DNA of 64,000 bases from Nothopassalora personata (taxonomy: Eukaryota; Ascomycota; Dothideomycetes; Mycosphaerellales; Mycosphaerellaceae), in NCBI GenBank assembly GCA_033816765.1, contig CM066287.1, positions 2,728,001 to 2,792,000 of the forward strand. Reading direction: 5' to 3'. A program made the translations under genes and the position numbers. This document shows, in pieces, positions 1 to 11,580 of the stretch; the stretch's first letter is position 1, and each line of letters starts with the position of its first letter. The notes beneath the pieces are model-generated. The model did not search any database and was not told the origin of the DNA. It saw nothing but the letters and a program-made list of their open reading frames with translations.

Positions 1-435
1 TTAATCAAGACTTTTGTGTGATATCTCAGATCTTCGACAGTCTTTGACGTGAGGTTCTGTTGGCATCATCGTCTACTCGGCCGTCGGCCGCGTGGTGGTG
101 ATGAAAATCCGGCGTGATAATCTGGTGACTATTGCTCTTTCTGAAGTTTTTGCAGCAAGATCTTCAGTCTCCACATTCATCCATTTCTGCAGAATCTATA
201 TACAAAGAACTCTGAACCCTCTAGATCTTTCACTATGCCAATCAACAATTCTCTCTCTCTCTGTCTCTCTCTCTCTCTGTTGACGGTCCCATCTCGTCTC
301 TTCCATCTAGGAATAATGCCATATTCAGTAGTGTCATCAAGCTCATATCCAAAAGCACAAAAACAAAAAAAACCCGCCAAAACATCCCAATGCCCATGCC
401 ATGCCATGCCATGCCATGCAATGCAACGCATGCGT
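1..435. other. Intergenic DNA with two microsatellites
   Basis: No supportable gene. Positions 249-278 hold a CT dinucleotide run interrupted by two CTG steps, and 391-425 hold a five-base CATGC repeat. This is the 3' flank of the minus-strand ADAM gene, whose stop codon is at 436-438, so its transcript end and terminator should lie here. Confidence 0.6.
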
Positions 436-3068
436 CTATGCATATCTCACATTATTCGACCTCTGCTGATACGGCGGCGGCGGCGCAGGCGGAGGGACCC
501 AACCATCGTTATTCTGACTCTCATTGAACCATCCCTGACTTGGGTGTTGCTGCATAGGAGGTTGATGACCTCCTCGTGCGGCCCCGCTCATGACAGGACC
601 GTTCCATCCTTGCCTACCAGAAAAAGGAGAACCTGTTAGCTTCATGCTTTTCCCCTTCATGCGAAGCATGGGAATAGAACAAGGTTTGGGGAAACTTACC
701 AGCCTCCCGGAGGAGCAGCAGGGGGCCCTGATGCGACCCGCTTCACGCCGCGACGGCGTCGCTTACAGCAGTGGAAGAGACAGCCGAGAATGGAGAAGAG
801 GAGGAGACCACCTATTGCGGAGCAGATTCCTATTACGAGGGCTTTGTGGTCGTCGATCCAGGATTTGATCTGACCGCCTGTTGTCGCGCCTTTGCATTGT
901 CCCTGTATTGAGAATTGCGTCAGTGGGAACAAGGGTGAAGATACGGACCACTGCAAAGTTGATCTTACATTTGTACAACGTCCACCACCGCCGCACTCGG
1001 TGCCGTCTAGGAAGTTCTGTTGCAGGCCGTAGCACACTCCTGTTCCAAACTCTGGACTAGCACAGCTGATCGCGCATCCGGAACTGCCGCATGCGTAGGT
1101 GTCGTTGCCGCGGGTGTAGCTACCCATTACTGACTTGCATTGCTGGTCTCGGCTCGTGCATTGTCCGGAAGCGCATTCGAGACCATTGCCACAATCGGTG
1201 CCGTCAGGCTTCGTGCTATCTTCGGGGCATAGAGCTCCAGTACCTGAGCAAGTTTCCTGTGGATCACAATCGCCAGTGCTTGCTCGACAGACTGTTCCGG
1301 CGGAAGCGAATTGGCAGTTGCGGCAGCAATCTTCGTTGGCGTCGTCACAGACGGAGCCGCTTGTGAACTTGCATGTGGTTGGGTCACAGCACGAGTCCTG
1401 CCCGCATGCATCTGTGCCACCACAATCGCAGTCCTCTCCTGCCTCCACGATACCATTACCGCATTGCTGTCCACTGATGGTGGTCACGCCTCGGTTGTCT
1501 GTCAAGCACTGGCTGTTGACCGAGTTGCGACCGAGTGCACCGCAAATGTTGCCAATGGAACATGGACTGAAGGTGTTCACGCCACGCGAGGTGGATGGAT
1601 TCATGATGTACCGCTCACCAGCATCGCAATTGTCAGCGGTGAGCGGACAACACTGTTGCGAGTTCACAATGTTCGAATCGGCACAGGTCGAGGATGTGCA
1701 GTCGTGGACAGCTCCAAAAGTATGGCCGGTCTCGTGGGCGATGACCTGCCACTCACTGGATCCTTGAGTCCGGATAACGACGTTGGCACCAGCGACAGTC
1801 TCAGTGCCATTGCCGCCACTCTGGCCATCACCAGTGACGCTTCCGTTGGTCGTGATGGCTGTTCCGACACAAGCCTGTCCCAGCCAGGCAAGTCCAACAG
1901 CAGTCTGGGTGGCGCAAGTACTGAGCAGTGTCCAGTGACTGTTTGTGTCTTTTTGGTTGCCACGCCAGGCCGAGAATAGGTTGAGACGATCCTGGATGTC
2001 AACATTGTCAGAGCAGGCTTGGTTCCACTCGGTCGCAGGGTTCGGTGTCCCGGGACAGTTGGCGTCTGAGAGGGTCAAGTTCTGAAGACCGAGCGAAATG
2101 TTGAAGGCGTTCTCCCAGATGCCAGAGGCAGTGTTCATCTGCTGGATCACGTTTTCACGGGCAGACTGGGTCGAATTGAATGCTGCTGTGTACGTGCAAT
2201 CAGTGGCAACGCCCACCAGGGCGACCTTCCGAGTGCTTGGACATCCAGCAGTATTTCCTATATTGCTTGACAAATTGACACCGGCACTGTTCCCGCCACT
2301 CGTGCTGTCGATTTGCCGTTTGAAGATGTTCGAAAAGTCCATGAAGCCGTACGACTTGTCGTCCAATGAACGCTTCCTCTTCATCGCCATGTACACAGGG
2401 TGATCGTCGCGGGTGTTGAACGTGAGTCGATCCGCAGCGCAGGACCCGAGGTCATCGCCTACGCTGCGACGTAACTCATTATGCTGACGGTAGTGCGCGG
2501 CATCGTCCAAGATATCAGAGTCTCTCCAAATGACCAGATACTCCTCCGAGCTGTCCACCTCCGGATCCATCGGATGCCGTGTCCGCATGAAGTTGGCCGA
2601 AGTCTCAATGTGATGGTTGTCGTGGTTCACCGAGAAGGCTCCCTGGAAGACAGGCTGTGCACCATCCTGCGTCACGGCTATACGAGCCCAGCCAACACGC
2701 TGCCATTTGTTCTGTCCAACGCTCGGCCTTTGCGCCCATGCAACGCCCTTGAATACTCTATGGCCCAGCCTGTCCACGCCTTCCCGGCGCTTGACGGTCC
2801 CATCCGGCGCAAGATATGTAACAGTCGTATCCTCACCCAGGATATCGTGGTTCGGTTCTAGTTGGAGTTTGATATGCACGTCGTCGCGAATGTTGAAGCT
2901 GAGGTCGAAATCGGATAACGCCGTCAGCCGGCGGTTGTGCGTATGTATCGTGGCATTCTGTACAGCGGAGAGCGCGCCTATGGGGTTCCGGATAGTCGAG
3001 CTGGCACTCGCGAGTGGTGAAAATAGGGACGCGGTCAGCGAGAGGAGGGTGAAGGGGAGGAAGTGCAT
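436..3068 (-). CDS. ADAM-family metalloprotease (metzincin plus disintegrin, membrane-anchored)
   Basis: Zinc-dependent membrane protease of the fungal ADAM family, which acts on extracellular or secretory-pathway proteins. The zinc site HETGHTFGAVHD begins at residue 445. A Cys-rich disintegrin-like block starting CGNGIVEAGEDCDCGG follows, then a Cys-rich stretch, one membrane segment (VIGICSAIGGLLLFSILGCL) and a basic, then Pro/Gln-rich, cytoplasmic tail. I start at the ATG at 3068, which gives a signal peptide; the longer frame begins with TTG. Two introns are visible. The one at 903-968 is 66 nt, in frame and stop-free, so retention would add 22 residues to the Cys-rich domain. The one at 614-699 separates the membrane exon from the last exon, which adds about 58 residues ending NNVRYA. 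The family assignment is secure; the substrate is unknown. Confidence 0.9.
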
Positions 3069-4050
3069 GTCGAGGGCAGCGCCTGGCAGAGGCAATGGTG
3101 TAACCGGTTACTCCCCATGCGCAGCGGCGCGAAAGCCGAGGTCGACGACGTAGGGATTCTGGGATTTTGGATGTACGAACGATTTGGTATCGCGAGCGAG
3201 CGTCAAGGTCGGTTGTATCCAAGAGCAACGGTAGGGAATGTGTACTGTCTTTAGTGAGAGACGTGAAAGGCGGCTGGAGAGTGTAGGGTTCGTGGTCGTG
3301 GCTGTGGTCGTATGGCGAAGCGAAACCTTGTGTCTGCCCAGAGATTCGGCTCACTTTCTCCGTGCCTTGCCGTACCAAACGACCAGAATTAGATACATCA
3401 AACTTCTTCTTTCACATCTTCAGAAACACACTACTACACCACTACACCACTACACCACTACACCACTACACCACTACACCACTACACCATCCTGCAGACC
3501 TCCCATTCCAGCTCCCTTTGCGGAAGCAATTCTGTGCGAGCCGCAAGCTCTCCCGACCACGAATCACAAACAGCCGTCTTGTCAAAAGGCTGCCGAAGAG
3601 CACATCCACACCTCGTGTTGCAAGCCAAGCAACTCCCAAGACCAAATTGCGTATACCTCTCGAAAGACTCTGCCATCTGGTTGGATGCCACAGTGACTCA
3701 TCCGCATACATCTGCTCTACTGGATCTTAACTCCGGCGCTGTGAAAAGTCATGATCTCACCTCACCTCTGAGGTGTACGTACATTGTTCTCTTGGGAGAC
3801 CTTTATGTGACGCGTGCAGTAGCACATGGCACTGCAAGTTGGTTTGGCTGTGAGATATTCACAGTTGCATGGACGGCCGAGGGCAGGAGCCGATTACCGT
3901 GTGTGCGCCTGATGAAACTCGTTCTTCGTGCACTCCGCGAGGCGCGGCCGCGCTACGTGGTCCCTCAGGGAATAAGCAGGCACGTGGCCAAGCTACGCTG
4001 CTGACGGATTGTCATCTGCACGATATGCTCGTGCTATCAATGCTATCGTA
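3069..4050. other. Intergenic region between ADAM and AAA genes, with an 8-bp minisatellite
   Basis: Upstream region of the ADAM gene and downstream region of the AAA ATPase gene. Positions 3433-3488 are seven tandem copies of the 8-base unit ACTACACC. Open frames that cross it are translations of the repeat and have no recognisable domain. I see no gene here. Confidence 0.6.
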
Positions 4051-7000
4051 TCAAGGTGGAGGTGGCGGCCGCACGAGTGCAGCGTTTTCATCCACCATGC
4101 CTGCGTCGCCAGTGCCGAAGCCATACGTCGTTTTCTTCTTCCTGCCCTTGCGGTCCCCATACTGTTCGTCGAACTTGCGAATGGCCACCAGTGAGCCCAT
4201 ATCCTCACTGATCGATGCACTAATTTCCCTGATCGCCTTTTCGAAATGTCGCGAGGAGAGCGTGCGCTTTTCTGGCAACTTGAAGTCTTTTTCGTCTTCT
4301 TTGCTGCTTGCCAGCTCGTTCTCTTCTCTTACACATGCCAATGCAGCGGAGACACACAGATTCTTGAGGTCGGAGCCGCTGTACAGTGGTGTTCGTTCGG
4401 CCAAGGAAGGAAGACTGACGGTATCGTCCAGCTGTTCGTCCTTGAGGTGGATGCCCAGTATCGACTCTCGGTCTTTCGCCACTGGCAAGTCGACCAGGAT
4501 TCTGCGTGGGAGTCTTCTCAGTACAGCATCGTCCATGTCGAAAGGTCGATTGCTCGCTACCATAATAAACACATTGTGAAGGTCCATGCCATCCCACTCG
4601 CGTAGGAATTGGTTGATGATCTCGCGGTGGGTGTTCCTGTTGCCGGCACTGCTGCGGCTACCGAAGATGGCATCTGCCTCGTCGATAAAGACGATGCAGG
4701 GAGATAATTTTTTCGCTAAGCTGAAGACAGCCTTGACCATCTTCTCGCCTTCTCCAACATACTTCTCGTAGATTTGGGCTCCACTGATGTCGAGAACGGT
4801 CGCTTTTGATTCCTTGGCGACTGCTTTGGCGAGCAAGGTCTTACCAGTTCCGGGTGGGCCGTACAGCATCAAACCAGGCAGTCTGTCAGCAGCCAGGACG
4901 CCATACTTGAAGGCATCTGGCCTGAGCAGCGACAGCGAAGTCATCGTCTTCAATGCATCGATAGTCTCGGGAGTGGCGTGCACTTCTTGGAAGCCGGTTT
5001 TGATGTTCTGAGGATCAACCACGCCGCCAAGTAGACGGCTCTCGTGAGAATTGCAAGTTCTCTTGAGCTTATTGATGCGAGCGGTTCCTTTCTCGGCATC
5101 TTTCTGATTGCGCTGTTTTATGTTTGCCTCTGCTTTGGCAGCATAGGTGATCTTCTTCATATTGTGGTCAGACCATGCGCGGTGAGCACGGTCTGCTTTG
5201 GAGGTAATAAAGGCAGCGAGCCCAATGTGACTGGCGTTCACCACTTCAGACTTGGCATGCTCTTGCGACAAACCAATGGCTGTCAGTACAAGCCGTTGCA
5301 CCTGATCGAACGCCAGCACTTTCTGGCCCATCACGCGACTCCCAGCAAAGGTGAGCTGACGAAGAGAACTCTCCGAGAACATGTCTACCTCATCAGCAGG
5401 GCGCAGTCGACGCATCATGGACTGTATATTGCGTATGTTGATCTCGAGAATTCGGCGGGACGTCGAGTCGGTCGTGCCCTCCAAAGCAAGACTCTCAGGC
5501 TTAAGCTTAGCCTGCTCTTCCTTCGCCAGGCTGAAGAAGGGTGGAACGACTAGTGATCGGAATTCCGTCTTGTCTGTGTCTTGACCAAAGTTGGCAAAGC
5601 TGCCACTGCCTACATCTTGCGCAGTGGTGCCCACTATGATAATCTCCTGGCCGGCTCTTCGTCGTTTCTGCACCACTCGGACCAGATTACGGACAATCCC
5701 ATCACCCACGCGGGCGTTGCAAACATCCTTCAGATCTCGAACATGCACGATTGTCCTCGCTGCTGGGGTGACAGATTCCTCGGTTGCACTGCTTGGGACG
5801 CCAGCTTCGAGCTTCAGGGGACCTTGGGAGCCTATCTGTTGATCAACGTGGCCAGCAATGAGACCAGCAACATCAGGTAGCCAGCAACCCGGACTTGATC
5901 GCCACGCTCGCCATAGCGCTTGATATGAAAGATCAGCCGCTGACAGGCTGGCCTTGACATCTCCCTCAGGCAAGCTTTGCTTCAGACGGTAGCGCATATT
6001 GTCATTACTCGAAGGCGGCTGCTTCTCACGCTTTAGCGCCGGCGCGTCCAGTAGAGAGTTGAGAAGCGCCTGGAGTCGTGTCTCATACCAAGGGGCATCT
6101 GTGCCACCAAGAGATCTGAAGGGTCTTGTTGGAGCGTGTTTCATCTTCGCATCCATATTGATGCCGATAGGAATCGCAATTCCATTAATCTTACCGAGAA
6201 CTTTGCTTCCGTCAGGACTCTTCAATACGACATGTCTCAAGCGCTCTATCAAATTGTTCAATGGACCTGGGAGGGAACCGCTACCATCGAGCCCATTGGA
6301 CTCGTCGTCGTCTTCTTCTTCATCCTCGTCGAATTCATCATCCTCTTCTTCCTCGACAAATCTGCTGGGCAGAGCTTGATTCGACGTGTAGCCATCGAAT
6401 ACATCGTACGCGAGATTTGAGAATGAGCCGACGGCATCGGACGTGGCATCAACGTAATCTGCCGTCAAGTCTGCGAAGTCGTTGGCATCGATGCGAATGA
6501 TGTTTGAGCGTGTGATATTTGCAAGGTCATCGACTATACTGTCCATTTGGTCGTGCGAGTCAGAGTCAGGACATATCAGAGACAAATCGACGCGTGATGC
6601 TGCAGTAGACGAGACCTGCGCAGCTTGCGAAGATGCCAAGAAGCCGGAGATGATAGCCATTTCGGCCTCAAGAAGTACCCAACGTAGGAGAGCATGCGGA
6701 TTGATGTCGTTGTAGGCCTCATTGGGGGGCGACGTAGAGATGGTGGACAATCTTGTCTTCGCGGTGTCCTTGGGTAGCGTCTCGGGCTGAGGTGCAGCAA
6801 ACTTGCTGTCGAAGAAACTCTGTTCCAAGATCTTCTTCTTCGGTGTGGCAGCCTTGCCTGGTTGGAGTTCGCCAGGCCAGGCCTCATAATATGGCACGGT
6901 GAATAGCGCATGGCCAGTCTCTTTGTCTACGCATCTAAGGACTTGGGCATTCTTCGCTGTACGATTCGGGCCTACTGTGTCATACTGTAGCTTGACGTTA

Positions 7001-7359
7001 TGATCCAAGAACCACTGAGGAATCGCAGGCGGTTCCGGAGGGTCTGGCGCATGATTCCCCCTTCGTCTTCTTGGTCTTAGCAAGCCAGCCTTGCGCATAG
7101 TCTCGGTAGTCTTCGGCTCTGCATCTTGCTCTGTTGTCGCTGGTGGATCTGGCTGCTTCCTTTGCTCCTCATGTCGTTGCTCTGTAGACGGTGGAGGCGG
7201 ATGGTCGGAGGGAGGACTGGGTCTGCGTGCATCGTTCTGGCACGGCTCACGTCTGCTGAAGCATCGAGCATGTTCTTTGGGAAACAATCGCGACAGAGAG
7301 GCGCACCTTACCCGACTGTTCTGTGTCAGGCGGGTGCCTTGACGCGTGACGCTTTTCAT
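4051..7359 (-). CDS. Large AAA+ ATPase, probably mitochondrial (Msp1/katanin-like clade)
   Basis: ATP-driven unfoldase or remodelling enzyme with one C-terminal AAA module. Walker A is GPPGTGKT at residues 834-841 and Walker B is IVFIDEAD. The sensor-1 segment is VASNRPFDMDD and the arginine-finger region RRLPRR; the pore-loop region reads YEKYVGEGE. The sequence resembles Msp1/spastin-type ATPases more than classic two-ring AAA proteins. The first 800 residues are fungal-specific and include an acidic tract (EEEEDDEFDEDEEEDDDE). Starting at the ATG at 7359 gives an Arg/Ser-rich, acid-poor leader (MKSVTRQGTRLTQNSR) typical of a mitochondrial presequence. An in-frame ATG at 7524 is possible but adds an AT-rich stretch that looks like 5' UTR. 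The substrate is unknown, and a short 5' intron cannot be excluded. Confidence 0.85.
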   Translation of the reverse strand: MKSVTRQGTRLTQNSRVRCASLSRLFPKEHARCFSRREPCQNDARRPSPPSDHPPPPSTEQRHEEQRKQPDPPATTEQDAEPKTTETMRKAGLLRPRRRRGNHAPDPPEPPAIPQWFLDHNVKLQYDTVGPNRTAKNAQVLRCVDKETGHALFTVPYYEAWPGELQPGKAATPKKKILEQSFFDSKFAAPQPETLPKDTAKTRLSTISTSPPNEAYNDINPHALLRWVLLEAEMAIISGFLASSQAAQVSSTAASRVDLSLICPDSDSHDQMDSIVDDLANITRSNIIRIDANDFADLTADYVDATSDAVGSFSNLAYDVFDGYTSNQALPSRFVEEEEDDEFDEDEEEDDDESNGLDGSGSLPGPLNNLIERLRHVVLKSPDGSKVLGKINGIAIPIGINMDAKMKHAPTRPFRSLGGTDAPWYETRLQALLNSLLDAPALKREKQPPSSNDNMRYRLKQSLPEGDVKASLSAADLSYQALWRAWRSSPGCWLPDVAGLIAGHVDQQIGSQGPLKLEAGVPSSATEESVTPAARTIVHVRDLKDVCNARVGDGIVRNLVRVVQKRRRAGQEIIIVGTTAQDVGSGSFANFGQDTDKTEFRSLVVPPFFSLAKEEQAKLKPESLALEGTTDSTSRRILEINIRNIQSMMRRLRPADEVDMFSESSLRQLTFAGSRVMGQKVLAFDQVQRLVLTAIGLSQEHAKSEVVNASHIGLAAFITSKADRAHRAWSDHNMKKITYAAKAEANIKQRNQKDAEKGTARINKLKRTCNSHESRLLGGVVDPQNIKTGFQEVHATPETIDALKTMTSLSLLRPDAFKYGVLAADRLPGLMLYGPPGTGKTLLAKAVAKESKATVLDISGAQIYEKYVGEGEKMVKAVFSLAKKLSPCIVFIDEADAIFGSRSSAGNRNTHREIINQFLREWDGMDLHNVFIMVASNRPFDMDDAVLRRLPRRILVDLPVAKDRESILGIHLKDEQLDDTVSLPSLAERTPLYSGSDLKNLCVSAALACVREENELASSKEDEKDFKLPEKRTLSSRHFEKAIREISASISEDMGSLVAIRKFDEQYGDRKGRKKKTTYGFGTGDAGMVDENAALVRPPPPP

Positions 7360-7713
7360 TCGAGAAGAGGAGTTAGGTTGATGTGAGATGCAAACATTGA
7401 TTAGACCCTCGATCCAAAACCAGATACTCATTGGCTTAAGTGCGCTTATCGCCGGATTATTTTTTCGCCCTCGTATAAACAACTGCTCGACGCTTTCTAG
7501 GAAGCTTCGAACAATATGAGACATTGTATCTGCAAAGGTGGTTATGGACAGGGACGTAAGAAGTCCTCGCAGTCTGGCTAGCAGACGGGTATCCAATGTC
7601 GACCGGTTCTAGTAACACGGCACAGCTATGGGTATCTTTGTCATGATCACAGACCGTGGGCTAGTGTAAGGCAGTCATTTATCACCTCTGATACAACGAG
7701 CTAGTTGCAGTAT

Positions 7714-9034
7714 CTAGTGCTTTCCGTTTGCGAAGCCATTCGAGAACTTTGGGCCTACAATCACCTTCTCAAGCGCTTGGAACATATCTGCCTTGAGGTC
7801 CTCCGCATCTTCAACACCACAAGATACTCGGACCAGATCCTCGAACACGCCTGCAGCCTCTCGCTGCTCCTTGGGAATTCCAAGATGCGTCATTGAGGCA
7901 GGAACTTCGACTAGTGACTGTGATAGATTAGTTAGCACAAAGCCGAAGCGTACTTGTGTATCACAATCTTACTTCAATACCGCCCAAGCTCTCGGCCAAA
8001 GTGAAGATCTGCGTAGCTTCACAGAAACGATCGGCCGCTTCTTTGCCCCCTTTGATCCGGAATGACAGCATGCCACCGCCCATACCATCACGGTGCTGCT
8101 TAATCGCCACTTTGCGCTGCCTGTGCGAGTTCAGACCTGGGTAGTTGACGGCTACGACGTGCGGGCTCGCCTCAAGTGCCTCGGCCAGAATCTGAGCGTT
8201 CTTGCTGGCCTCACGAGCACGCAGGTGCAAAGTCTTGACACCTCGATGTGCCAGCCAGCAGTCGAATGGACTAGGTACAGCACCAATCGCATTCTGCAAG
8301 AACTTCAGACGCTCAAACAGATCGTCTGAGTTGAAAGCCGCCACACCCATCAGGACGTCTGAATGACCGTTTATGTACTTGGTCACACTGTGGACCACAA
8401 TGTCTGCGCCGTGCTCAAGTGGATTCTGCACGTACGGCGACATGAATGTGTTGTCCACGACCACCATGATCCCGCTCTTGTGTGCAATGTCTGCAATGGC
8501 TCGGATGTCTACCAGTGAAAGTGTTGGATTCGAAGGCGTTTCGATCCAGATCAACTTCGTCTCGCTCGTAATCAGCTCCTCAATGTCGAGCTCTATGCTG
8601 GGCGTGAAAGTGACCCTGACGCCATGCGCAGATGCGACTTTCGTAAAGTATCTGTGCGTGCCACCGTACACATCTGAGACGGAAACAACATGGCTACCAG
8701 CAGCCAGACTCTGGAGGATCGTTGCAGTAGTCGCCGATCCGGAGGCGAATGCCAGTGCATACTTGGCCTTCTCCAACGCGGCTATCGACTCTTCAAAGTT
8801 CCATCTGTTCGGATTGGACGATCGCGTGTACTCGTGGTCGCCAATGGGCTTGCCGACTGAGCTCTGCGCGAATGTTGTGCTCAGCGAGATTGGCGCAATG
8901 ACTGCGCCGGTGGAGGGGTCATGGTGCGATCCGGCATGCACGGCGAGGGTGCCGAACTTGTGGACTGGTGAGGGTGCCCGTGGAGGAGTGTCGATCGGGG
9001 CGTGACCGAGGCCGTTGCTCGCTGCGACTGTCAT
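7714..9034 (-). CDS. CYS3: Cystathionine gamma-lyase (PLP-dependent)
   Basis: Cleaves cystathionine to cysteine, 2-oxobutyrate and ammonia, the last step of reverse transsulfuration, in the cytosol. It is a fold-type I PLP enzyme. The cofactor lysine is K219 in SVTKYINGH, the N-terminal motif YTRSSNPNRWNFEESIAALE is present, and VVVDNTFMSPYVQNP carries the PLP-ring aspartate. The SLGGIE/SLVEVPASMTH junction is the family C-terminal signature; it is split by a 55-nt intron at 7918-7972, after which the exon runs to the stop at 7714. The joined product is 421 residues, normal for the family. Cystathionine gamma-synthase and beta-lyase are relatives, but the C-terminal signature and length fit gamma-lyase best. 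Confidence 0.85.
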
Positions 9035-10463
9035 GGTCGGCGACTGTGAAGGCGTGGCGGGCGGCAGCTGAGAGCGCTTTCAGACTACTTTTGTCGCGCA
9101 CGCCGGCAGCGATGGTGGGTCGAGTAGATTGTGAGGTATTGCTTGGTGTAGCGTATATCTATGGCGGTGGTATGGTCGTGATGTATATGCGTAGGAACCC
9201 GACTTGATTACAAATAAAGAGAGCGACGAGATGAGGTGAGCGGCGTACGAAGACAATATCTATCGTGCACCACGGCGTTCTGAATGGCGTGCTCACAAAT
9301 AAGTTTGATCTGCATCATCGAGGGCGCTGAAGAGTCGGCGATGTGCCGAAGGGTGATCGTACCGAGAAATCATGTCTGGTAATATGATAGCCTCTTGTTC
9401 ATCAAGATGAAAGCACTTTTTGGCCTGCTCAATGTACAATGGTACAGTACAACGCTATTTGAAGATCGTGCCTAACAACCATGCAGATGTCCCGCATGGG
9501 CGACGACTTCACGTCCGCATGCCGATGCCCGAAGGAAGCTAGATCAGCCCTACGATGCATTGTCTCAAGCACGCCATCTGTACAGCGTCTGTGAGCAGCG
9601 GGGTCACATTTCGATTTTAGCTGCCATCCTGGGTTTTGCTAGGATTAACGATCGACGCGGGAACAGTTTTGTAGTATTAGCATACTATAACGACAAAACT
9701 ACAGGGACGTCGCAGCAAATATCCATTTGGTGCAGAGTGTTCGCGAAGGCCAGCTCTCTCGATCCGTCCAGTCGATATTTGCCTTGTCTCTGCGACAACG
9801 TCGCTGTCGCTCTGAAAGCACCCAATCCCAGAGGTTGTTTGGGTGCTTTGATCTATGTGGGGCGAGCTGAGGTGGCTTGACGAGTGCGAGAAAGGATGAC
9901 TTTGAATTGATAGAGATCACGAATGTGTCACCTACTATCTTCATGAGCAGAACGGTTGCCAAGTCACATAATGTGGCCCCTTCGGAATGGAGATGAGTCT
10001 GATCACGATGGGACCAATAGGACAGGTCATACGCCTGTTGCGAAAGGTGGTTGGTGGTACCATAGCGTTAATCCGTTCGTCGTTGAGCGCTCGACATCGT
10101 TCTATGCAGTCGTTGCTCTATGCTAGAGCCAATGTGCGCGCTGAGTCCTGGATCGCCCCGGATGGCTGCAGGTGGCTGCATTGTGACCGCAACGAGCACA
10201 TTCGCAGCAAGTTAATGAATGTGCCTTCGTCCCTGTATTAGCGAATAGCAGGCACTGGCAGGCTTGTGTGGACGTCTAGTAAGCTCCGATCCTCCCAAGA
10301 TCGACATGCGGCAACCTGTGCGTCCATCCGAACCAGCGAATCGTTTTGCTCAAGTCCCTGAAAGACGACGCATGGTTGGAGCAGAAGTGCTATGATGACG
10401 TTGATGAGTGGAGGGTCTTCTTACTCGATTCCTTGTTTAGCCAAACTCGATGGACGACGTTCA
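9035..10463. other. Intergenic region upstream of CYS3
   Basis: Contains the CYS3 promoter and 5' UTR next to 9035. The rest is ordinary-composition DNA with only short, unrelated open frames, the longest 106 codons near 9560-9880, with no recognisable domain. I see no gene, RNA or repeat. Confidence 0.5.
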
Positions 10464-10495
10464 CAGAGGAGGGGGGGCACGATCCACTAAGTAGC
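10464..10495. repeat. Left terminal inverted repeat of the AT-rich block
   Basis: Begins CACAG-type at the composition boundary and contains an 11-base core, CACGATCCACT, at 10478-10488, followed by AAGTAG. It is the inverted counterpart of 14319-14348. Confidence 0.7.
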
Positions 10496-10889
10496 TACTC
10501 TACCTCTAACTTTATGTTCTCTTTTCTTACTATTTTATCTACTATCTCTTTATATATATATATGTATATATATATTTCCGCTGTTAGTATAGTTGTTATC
10601 CTAAGATTGTTAAGTATACTATAATATTATAATATATATAAAATACTAGTTAAAAAGTAAGCTATGTACCTATAGAAGTAGGCCTAAATCTCCTATATTA
10701 CGGTTCTAATTTAGAGCTAAAGAATCTAGCTAATTAGACCGATATAGCTAGTAGATACTTCCGCTTAAGAAGTACTTATGTTCCTATATAATTAAAACTA
10801 AGGAACTAAGAGAGTAACTCTAAAAATTTAATCTCTCTAATCTTAGTAATTTCTATAATTACGAGAGAGTAGAGAGAGTAGATGCTCTA

Positions 10890-11035
10890 TCTCTTTTATA
10901 TTTAGGAATATAGAGAACCTCTTATAGTTTTAATATATTTAACTTACTATTTAATGTTACTATTTAGAATATACTATAATCTAATCTCTATCTTATTGTT
11001 TCTTAAGCCTCTATAAGACTAAGATAAGTACTACT
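10890..11035 (+). repeat. Direct repeat, left copy (RIP-diverged)
   Basis: Shares an alignable stretch with 13705-13850, for example TATTTAGGAA...CTTATAGTT.TAAT...TTTAACTTA in the same order and spacing. Differences are mainly C/T and G/A. It may be one of a pair of LTRs or solo copies of one family. Confidence 0.5.
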
Positions 11036-11404
11036 TTATTACTCTTCCTAAACGTTATATTAGCCTAAGACTAAATTTAATTAAGCTTAGTCTTCTAATC
11101 TTATAATATTATAAGGTTATACTAAACCTAATAACTTTAAATGCCCTCTATAATAGGAGACTAATAGAGTAAATAGAAATACTTGCTCCTAGTAAAGTAA
11201 GTAGAGTCTAATAACCTTAGACCGTAAACAATACTATTAATATCTTAGCTACTTACATAGATAATAATACTCTTAAGATTAGTAAGCTAGACTTCTACTA
11301 TAGTAATTAAGACAAGTTTAATACTTATATTACTTAGCTATAGGGCTAATAAACTTATAGAAGAGCTCTAGATAATTATTTCTAAACTAAAGAAAGTTAT
11401 AAGA

Positions 11405-11580
11405 GAATATTATAAGATATAGTATACCTACAACCTCTAGTTATAGATAAACTAATTCTTACCTTTCTTCTATAAACACATTATACGTCGCTTAAAATAT
11501 ATATATACGTTATGTACGGTCGCTAAGCTAGGCGTAACCGTATATATTATATAAGAGGGTCGGCTATAGACTACTCTTAT
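11405..11580 (-). repeat. Copy of an LTR-like repeat, minus orientation
   Basis: Reverse complement aligns over about 175 bases with 12730-12915 and with the region ending at 55165. The shared landmarks, in order, are a TATACGG-type start, a GACGCG/GACGTATAA-type middle, TAGTTTATCTA, and TACTATAT(G/C)TTA. The copies differ mainly by transition mutations. Confidence 0.6.

Noticed and set aside
3238..3730. Overlapping plus-strand frames of 122-152 codons with His/Thr-rich repeats
   Set aside because: They translate the 8-bp ACTACACC minisatellite and have no domain outside it.
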